The position numbers and the translations under genes are program-made. A stretch of 44,581 nucleotides of DNA from Muribaculaceae bacterium (lineage in GTDB: Bacteria > Bacillota > Clostridia > Lachnospirales > Lachnospiraceae): positions 1-44,581 of the forward strand of contig JAMPCA010000013.1 in assembly GCA_023666425.1 (NCBI GenBank). Reading direction: 5' to 3'. Under the pieces are notes generated by a model that did not search any database, was not told the origin of the DNA, and was given only the letters and a program-made list of their open reading frames with translations. Shown here one piece after another: positions 39,367 through 44,581 of this stretch. The stretch's first letter is position 1. Every line of letters starts with the position of its first letter.

Positions 39367-40488
39367 GTGAAAAAAGTAATGCTTGTATTTGGAACCCGCC
39401 CTGAGGCTATAAAAATGTGTCCATTAGTAAAAGAATTGAAGAGCCGCTCATCAATCCATACGATTGTCTGCGTTACAGGACAGCACCGTTCCATGCTGGA
39501 TCAGGTTTTATCTGCTTTTGGCGTTATTCCTGATTACGACTTGTCTATTATGAAAGAGCAGCAGACATTATTTGATATTACGACTGATGTTCTATATGGC
39601 ATGCGGAATGTATTGGAAGAAGTGAAGCCGACATTGGTATGTGTCCATGGCGATACCAGTACAACATTTGCCACTGCATTGGCTGCATTTTATCTTGAAA
39701 TCCCTGTTGCACATGTAGAAGCCGGGCTTAGGACATACAATATCCATTCCCCATATCCGGAAGAGTTTAACCGTGAGGCGGTAGGGAGTATCAGTTCAAT
39801 GCATTTTGCTCCGACAAAGCTTGCAGCTGATAATTTAGTGAGAGAGGGAAAGAAAAAAGACACTATTTTTGTAACCGGAAATACGGCAATTGATGCCCTT
39901 AGGACAACCGTGCGCAATGATTACATAAATCCGGAATTGGACTGGGCAAAGGAGAGCAGGCTGATTCTTATTACAGCCCATAGGCGGGAAAATTTGGGCA
40001 ATTCTATGCGAAATATGTTTCGCGCCATCCGCCGCGTTATAGAGGAGCACGAGGATGTAAAGGCAGTATACCCAATCCATATGAACCCACTTGTGCGGAG
40101 GGCAGCAGAGGAAGTTTTTGGAGAAAGCGCGCCGGATGGAAAAATGAAGAAGATGCACATAATAGAGCCATTGGATGTCTTGGATTTTCATAATTTAATG
40201 AAAGCAAGTTACCTTATCCTTACAGACAGTGGAGGCATTCAGGAGGAAGCCCCAAGCCTTGGAAAGCCGGTTCTGGTTATGCGAGACACGACGGAACGCC
40301 CGGAGGGCATCAAGGCAGGAACGCTCAAGCTTGTGGGTACAGATGAAGATTGCATTTATCAGAATTTTACAAAATTGCTTGATGACATAGGAGAGTATAA
40401 AAAAATGTCGCTTGCCTCTAATCCGTATGGAGATGGACATGCCTCTGAGCGCATCGCAGATATAATTGAACAGTTTTGCGGGAAATGA
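39367..40488 (+). CDS. wecB: UDP-N-acetylglucosamine 2-epimerase (non-hydrolysing)
   Basis: A 373-aa enzyme that interconverts UDP-GlcNAc and UDP-ManNAc, supplying ManNAc-type sugars. FGTRPEAIKMCPLVKEL at the start, VHGDTSTTFATALAAFY, HVEAGLRTYNIHSPYPEEFN, ITAHRRENLG and LTDSGGIQEEAPSLGKPVLV with RDTTERPEG are family signatures, including the catalytic Asp/Glu/His set. Length is typical. The start is a GTG at 39367 after AGGAAGGAAA. Its GC content is a little higher than that of the flanking glycosyltransferases. It implies a ManNAc- or ManNAcA-containing repeat unit. Confidence 0.95.
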   Translation: MKKVMLVFGTRPEAIKMCPLVKELKSRSSIHTIVCVTGQHRSMLDQVLSAFGVIPDYDLSIMKEQQTLFDITTDVLYGMRNVLEEVKPTLVCVHGDTSTTFATALAAFYLEIPVAHVEAGLRTYNIHSPYPEEFNREAVGSISSMHFAPTKLAADNLVREGKKKDTIFVTGNTAIDALRTTVRNDYINPELDWAKESRLILITAHRRENLGNSMRNMFRAIRRVIEEHEDVKAVYPIHMNPLVRRAAEEVFGESAPDGKMKKMHIIEPLDVLDFHNLMKASYLILTDSGGIQEEAPSLGKPVLVMRDTTERPEGIKAGTLKLVGTDEDCIYQNFTKLLDDIGEYKKMSLASNPYGDGHASERIADIIEQFCGK

Positions 40489-40598
40489 TGAACGGTGCGA
40501 TGGTATCAATAATTATTACTATAAATGATAGGAAAATAGCACCAAGAGTTTGTTTAATTCTATTTTGGATTAAAGCATTTGGAGGAGAAATTTGAATT

Positions 40599-40844
40599 AT
40601 GTTGTGGAAGATCTTTTATCAATTAATTGTATACTATTTGCCCGAATCAAGTGAATATTTTTCATTTGGGAAAAGACTAAGGGCAATCTGTGCTAAAAGA
40701 ATTATGAAATATTGTAGTAAAAATGTAAACATAGAAAGACGTAGTCTTTGGTCAAATAAGATAATGTTAGGCGATAGATCAGGAATTGGAAAAACTGAGT
40801 TTAGTAGAAATCAAAAATTTTGCTTAAAATGCTTGATTTTGTGA
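40599..40844 (+). pseudogene. truncated acyltransferase N-terminal fragment
   Basis: The 81-aa frame begins like hexapeptide-repeat acetyltransferases of capsule loci: FSFGKRLRAICAKRIMKYCS, NVNIERRSLWSNKIMLGDRS and GIGKTEF. The repeat domain that would follow GDRSGIG is missing. After about 40800 the sequence passes into LicD-like coding sequence in another frame, giving a false tail (NQKFCLKCLIL). The ATG at 40599 has GGAGGAG upstream. A deletion has fused two genes; the product should be inactive. Confidence 0.75.
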
Positions 40845-40985
40845 ATTGTTTTTGTGACAAAAATAATATTCGTTATTGGACGAATAGTGGAACTTTATTA
40901 GGGCAATCAGACACAAAGAGTATATTCCAGGGGATGATGATATAGATATCGGAATGCTGAGAGAGAAGAAGGAGATTTGTATAAG
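40821..40985 (+). pseudogene. LicD-family fragment with a frameshift
   Basis: From 40821 one frame reads LLKMLDFVNCFCDKNNIRYW then TNSGTLLG. At about 40902 (GGGCAA) one missing G shifts the frame, after which AIRHKEYIPGDDDIDIGML follows. Together these are the start of a LicD-type phosphotransferase (GTLLGAIRH and DDDID motifs). The rest of the protein, normally about 250 residues, is absent and the next gene starts at 40985. Confidence 0.75.
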
Positions 40986-41881
40986 TGAGACCGCTCGTGA
41001 CAATTATGATAACATGTTACAATCATGAAAAATACATCAAAGAATGCTTAGAGAGCATTTTGACTTTAAAATATTCCCGAGTAGAACTTTTAATTATTGA
41101 CGACGCTTCAACAGATGATTCATTTACGATTATAAATAGTTATAAAACACAATTACAAGGAAAAGTGGAACGTTTGATTATAGAAAAGAATGAAAAAAAT
41201 ATGGGGATTGGGAAAACCCGTAACAGACTTTTAAATCAGGCAAAAGGAGACTATCTTAAATTCTTAGACAGTGATGATTTCTTATTGCCTTGGGGTATTG
41301 ATTTATTGGTAGAACATTTTGAAGAAAACCCAAAGTGCAATATCGCTCATGGGAGCGCGCTTTTAGTTGACAAAGAGGGAAAGGAAGTAACCAAGAGGAG
41401 GAGCAAAGGAATACCAAGCGGATATAATTTGACGGGGAGATTATTGGAAGGAAATTTCATTTATGCCCCTTGTGCAATGATTTCAAAGAAAACAGTTGAA
41501 GAATACGGCTATTTCAAAGAAATTGATTTGGGAGAGGATTGGGAATATTGGCTACGGGTTTCAGTTGATGGACGGATTGATTATATTGATGAAAAGATAA
41601 GCGCTTATCGCATTTTACAAAGCTCGGCAAGCCATTTTACAGCGCAAGATCAGAGTCGATTTTTGAGGAGCCTTAAAGAAGAAATTTTCGTTTTCGATTT
41701 GTATGAGCAGTACGCAACCAAGAAAATAGTTAAGAAATATTATAATTCTTTGATTAAAAGAGCATATTTGTGTGGGAATAGAAATGCAATTGATATAGTT
41801 AGAAATAAGATGAAAGAGAATGGTGCAAAGATGTCACTTAGTACATTAATATGCATTTTTGTATATGAAACAAATATTTAG
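40985..41881 (+). CDS. glycosyltransferase family 2
   Basis: A 298-aa GT-A fold enzyme. VTIMITCYNHEKYIKECLES and RVELLIIDDASTDDSFTII form the nucleotide-sugar binding part; KGDYLKFLDSDDFLLPWGID carries the DxD metal site. FKEIDLGEDWEYWLRVSVDG contains the likely catalytic ED. The start is a GTG at 40985 with AAGGAG about ten bases upstream, inside the LicD relic. It transfers an unidentified sugar to the growing repeat unit. Confidence 0.88.
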   Translation: MRPLVTIMITCYNHEKYIKECLESILTLKYSRVELLIIDDASTDDSFTIINSYKTQLQGKVERLIIEKNEKNMGIGKTRNRLLNQAKGDYLKFLDSDDFLLPWGIDLLVEHFEENPKCNIAHGSALLVDKEGKEVTKRRSKGIPSGYNLTGRLLEGNFIYAPCAMISKKTVEEYGYFKEIDLGEDWEYWLRVSVDGRIDYIDEKISAYRILQSSASHFTAQDQSRFLRSLKEEIFVFDLYEQYATKKIVKKYYNSLIKRAYLCGNRNAIDIVRNKMKENGAKMSLSTLICIFVYETNI

Positions 41882-41933
41882 AGCTCATTTGAAAATTACA
41901 TAAAAGGTATAACACATTTGGGGGTGTACCAGA

Positions 41934-43064
41934 ATGTCAAAGATAAGAAACCAAAAGCGTATAGGAATAATTACGTTATCAGCATCGGATAATTGTGGTT
42001 CTTTATTGCAAGCATTTGCACTACAGCAAATATTAAAAGAGAGATTTGCTTATAGGGTAGAAATAATTAATTTAAAGACTAAGAAGTCTGCAAGAGTATA
42101 TGACTTATTTACAAAGGATTTTTATAGGCATCCAAGAAAAACGCTTTTTGTGTTAATGCATATTCGGAGCATTTGGAATCAAAAAAGGGATTATGAGGAT
42201 TTCAGAAAACAGTATTTAGATATGACTCACAGAGTTTATAAAAATATATCTGATTTGAAACACCTTAAGTATGATTATGATGTAATTATAGCAGGAAGTG
42301 ATCAATTGTGGAATGCAGATATGCTAGACTACGATGATGCCTTTTTTATACCATGGGAAACATCTGCTAAAAAGGTGGCATATTCCGTTAGTCTGGGATC
42401 ATTGCAAAAATATGACAGCGTGAAAACAGAGCATGTTAGAAAATGGTTGAAAAATTTTGATATGATATCTGTAAGAGAGGTAACAGGAAAGCAAACATTA
42501 GAGGTACTTACAAATAAAAGAATTGAAATCCTTGCTGATCCAACACTGCTTATAGAACCAGAGGAGTGGAAGTTGTTGGCGGGGGGGAGAATGATATCCA
42601 AAGAATACATTTTTTACTATTCTTGGGCGTATTCAGATGTAAGCATGAATAAGATTGTGCAGAGATTTGCAAAGGAAAAGAGCTTAGATGTTTATGTTAT
42701 TAATTCTTCAAAGTGGCGTAGGTTCAGACCTGAAAAGTTTGGGTTTTGGCTATATGAAAAGAGCGGACCAATTGCATTTATTAATCTGATGCTGTATGCA
42801 AAATACGTGTTTGTTCAGTCTTTTCATGGTGTAGTATTTAGCAATATTCTAAAAAAGCGATTCTTTTTTCTCAATGAGAACATAGATGTTGATTTTAGAG
42901 CAGATAATATGCTCAAAATTTTTCATGAGGAAAACCAGATTATTCATTCGTGGGAGGATATGGAGAGGGCGATGAATACGAACCTTACATATACATCAGA
43001 GGAATATATGCTACTTGTAAATAAATCATTAGAATACTTGAGTGCTATAGAAAAGTTATTTTGA
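41934..43064 (+). CDS. polysaccharide pyruvyl transferase family protein
   Basis: A 376-aa enzyme of the CsaB/WcaK-type family, which adds pyruvate ketals from phosphoenolpyruvate to polysaccharide sugars. IGIITLSASDNCGSLLQAFA opens the N-terminal domain, DVIIAGSDQLWNADMLDYDD is the family SDQxWN motif, AYSVSLGS and SVREVTGKQTLEVL follow, and FVQSFHGVVFSNILKKRFFF is the SFHG motif. The ATG at 41934 follows GGGGGTG. It ends three bases into the next gene's open frame. It predicts a negatively charged modification on the product. Confidence 0.9.
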   Translation: MSKIRNQKRIGIITLSASDNCGSLLQAFALQQILKERFAYRVEIINLKTKKSARVYDLFTKDFYRHPRKTLFVLMHIRSIWNQKRDYEDFRKQYLDMTHRVYKNISDLKHLKYDYDVIIAGSDQLWNADMLDYDDAFFIPWETSAKKVAYSVSLGSLQKYDSVKTEHVRKWLKNFDMISVREVTGKQTLEVLTNKRIEILADPTLLIEPEEWKLLAGGRMISKEYIFYYSWAYSDVSMNKIVQRFAKEKSLDVYVINSSKWRRFRPEKFGFWLYEKSGPIAFINLMLYAKYVFVQSFHGVVFSNILKKRFFFLNENIDVDFRADNMLKIFHEENQIIHSWEDMERAMNTNLTYTSEEYMLLVNKSLEYLSAIEKLF

Positions 43065-43075
43065 GGATAGGAATT

Positions 43076-43963
43076 ATGGGAAAAAGGCATGCATATTTAA
43101 TAATGGCACATCACAGACCGGATCTATTGCAAAAATTACTTGATGCAATAGACGATTGTAGAAACGATATATTTGTGCATATAGATAAAAAAAGTACTTT
43201 AGAAGCTGAATGCTTCAAAGTTAAAAATGCTAAACTGTTTTTTATTAAGCGCATTAATGTTAATTGGGCTGGATATTCACAAGTTGAATGTGAATATCGG
43301 TTATTGGAAGCGGCAATTTCAACTGGAGTACATGCTTATTATCATTTTTTGACGGGCGTCAGCTATCCGTTGTGGAATCAAGATTATTTGCATACTTTCT
43401 TTGCTAAGCGTCCGGAAGTTGAATACATTGGATTTGACAATGCGTCAGATTACTCAGGCAGGGTGCGTTACTATTATTTGTTCGCAGAACATGGGAAATT
43501 AAAAGGAATTTCGGGAAGGCTGGTTTATTATTTAAGGAAAGTGCTTCTCTTTCTGCAAAAGGTTGGGAGGGTTGACAGAATAAGAACGACTAATTTGATT
43601 ATAAAAAAGGGGTGTGCATATTGGTCAATAACAGATCAGTTTGCAAGGTTTGTACTAGACCAAGAGCCTATGGTTAGATCTTTGTTTAAATATACTATGT
43701 ACGGAGATGAAGTTTTTATTCAAACTTTAGCATATAATTCAACTTTTCGAGAAAATATATATAACTTAGAAAACGAATATAATGGAGCCATGAGAGAAGT
43801 TGCTTGGCCATCGACTGTGCTAGCTGGTCGTCCGGGATGCAATTTCAACTTAAATGATTTGGAATATTTGCTTAATAGCAGCAGATTGTTTGCACTTAAA
43901 TTTGAATCGTCCGATGGATTAGAATTGATTAATAGAATTTCTTTAGAGAGGATGCTTGTATGA
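43076..43963 (+). CDS. GT14-type beta-1,6-N-acetylglucosaminyltransferase
   Basis: A 295-aa protein of the core-2/I-branching (GT14) family. HAYLIMAHHRPDLLQKLLDA and DIFVHIDKKS open the domain, INVNWAGYSQVECEYRLLEA and YYHFLTGVSYPLWNQDYLHT are the signatures, and YGDEVFIQTLAYNSTF lies in the C-terminal half. Bacterial members add branch sugars to exopolysaccharides. The ATG at 43076 follows AGGATAGGA; a TTG at 43061 would add five residues. Its stop overlaps the next start as ATGA. Confidence 0.88.
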   Translation: MGKRHAYLIMAHHRPDLLQKLLDAIDDCRNDIFVHIDKKSTLEAECFKVKNAKLFFIKRINVNWAGYSQVECEYRLLEAAISTGVHAYYHFLTGVSYPLWNQDYLHTFFAKRPEVEYIGFDNASDYSGRVRYYYLFAEHGKLKGISGRLVYYLRKVLLFLQKVGRVDRIRTTNLIIKKGCAYWSITDQFARFVLDQEPMVRSLFKYTMYGDEVFIQTLAYNSTFRENIYNLENEYNGAMREVAWPSTVLAGRPGCNFNLNDLEYLLNSSRLFALKFESSDGLELINRISLERMLV

Positions 43964-44581
43964 AAATCTTAGTTACAGGGGCAAACGGATATCTTGGTCA
44001 GGGAATTGTTCGGCAGATGCTCGACCATGGGCACGAGGTTACCGCAACGGATTTTTCGGTTGCAGATGTCGATGCAAGGGCAGAGAAAATCGCTTGTGAT
44101 CTGTTTGCGGTTAACTTTCCCAGTACATATTTTGGATTTCCTGAAGTCGTACTGCATTTGGCTTGGAGAGATGGATTTATTCATAATTCAACGGCACATA
44201 TAGAGGATTTACTGAAGCACTATATTTTTTTAAAAAAATTAATTGAAGATGGTGTAAAGCAGTTAGCGGTGATGGGGAGTATGCATGAGGTCGGTTTTTT
44301 TGAGGGTAGTATTAATGAAGATACGCCTACAAATCCTTCCAGTTTGTATGGAATAAGCAAGAATGCATTAAGACAATCCATTATGCTTCTGTGTAAGGAA
44401 AATAGTACAATTCTGCAATGGCTGAGGGGGTATTACATAGTCGGTAATTCAGAATATGGAGCCTCTATTTTTTCTAAAATAGTGCAGGCTGAAAAGGACG
44501 GAAAGGAGACGTTTCCATTTACATCCGGTCAGAACCAGTGGGATTTTCTGGATTATGAAGAATTTTGCAATCAAGTAGTGG
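43960..44581 (+). CDS. NAD-dependent epimerase/dehydratase, cut by the right edge
   Basis: About 207 residues of an extended SDR nucleotide-sugar enzyme are visible. KILVTGANGYLGQGIVRQML is the Rossmann loop (GxxGxxG), VVLHLAWRDGF and AVMGSMHEVG follow, and SSLYGISKNALRQSIML carries YxxxK. QWLRGYYIVG and the final FTSGQNQWDFLDYEEF match NDP-sugar epimerase/dehydratase or 4-ketoreductase proteins. The ATG at 43960 overlaps the GT14 stop. The C-terminus lies beyond the window. The sugar is not identifiable. Confidence 0.88.
   Translation, partial: MKILVTGANGYLGQGIVRQMLDHGHEVTATDFSVADVDARAEKIACDLFAVNFPSTYFGFPEVVLHLAWRDGFIHNSTAHIEDLLKHYIFLKKLIEDGVKQLAVMGSMHEVGFFEGSINEDTPTNPSSLYGISKNALRQSIMLLCKENSTILQWLRGYYIVGNSEYGASIFSKIVQAEKDGKETFPFTSGQNQWDFLDYEEFCNQVV

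Overview
The window looks like a chromosomal segment of a Lachnospiraceae-type Clostridium (Firmicutes). The evidence is strong Shine-Dalgarno sites (AAAGGAGG type), sigma-A-like promoters, and a housekeeping block matching Bacillus yaaO-(kinase)-yaaR-holB-ricT-yabB. Lineage-typical families also occur: BIG2-domain secreted proteins, an XRE/LRR-kinase pair, DUF4358 and DHHW proteins, and a MoxR-DUF58-transglutaminase operon. Genus cannot be fixed from the sequence alone. No rRNA, tRNA or CRISPR array was seen.

Region 1 (1-2.1 kb) is decayed accessory DNA. It holds a minus-strand gene relic broken by a stop and a frameshift, a small unknown gene with a near-perfect promoter, and a 3'-truncated Rpn/PD-(D/E)XK transposase-like relic. 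Region 2 (2.1-11.6 kb) encodes surface and secreted functions. These are a secreted BIG2-barnase-like RNase with its barstar-like inhibitor, an XRE regulator, a membrane Ser/Thr kinase-like protein with extracellular leucine-rich repeats, and a secreted FN3-like protein with CxxCxGxG zinc motifs. A BIG2-GH5 glycosidase-like protein, a secreted binding protein with C-terminal BIG2, a DHHW/AlgX-like protein and a DUF4358 lipoprotein follow. A 276-bp MITE-like near-palindrome (11636-11911) separates this block from the next.

Region 3 (12-20 kb) is MoxR-DUF58-transglutaminase, trmB, a class I/II aminotransferase and a D,D-carboxypeptidase, closed by a strong hairpin. Region 4 (20.1-22.4 kb) has an ArgR-like protein and an AbiE-like gene pair whose promoter overlaps an inverted repeat. 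Region 5 (22.4-27.8 kb) is the conserved decarboxylase-gmk-yaaR-holB-ricT-yabB operon, with many start/stop overlaps and a rho-independent terminator.

Region 6 (27.75-30.8 kb) has an XRE regulator divergent from a DEFH-box helicase with six helicase-associated repeats, interrupted by an in-frame amber codon. Region 7 (30.8 kb to the right edge) is an exopolysaccharide/capsule locus. It encodes a priming phosphoglycosyltransferase, an SDR epimerase, GT4/GT2/GT14 glycosyltransferases, a Wzy-like membrane protein, UDP-GlcNAc 2-epimerase, a polysaccharide pyruvyl transferase and a second SDR protein cut by the edge. It is interrupted by a Panacea-MazF/PemK toxin-antitoxin pair and a LoaP-like NusG paralog. 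The loaP start codon sits directly behind a terminator hairpin that also buries its ribosome-binding site. A fused acyltransferase/LicD relic shows deletion inside the locus. The later glycosyltransferase genes are visibly more AT-rich than the core genes, suggesting patchwork acquisition.

The most promising leads for new biology are the loaP leader hairpin next to a toxin-antitoxin pair, the secreted BIG2-barnase/barstar module, the AbiE-like pair whose second gene lacks a visible nucleotidyltransferase motif, and the amber-split helicase joined to the polysaccharide operon.
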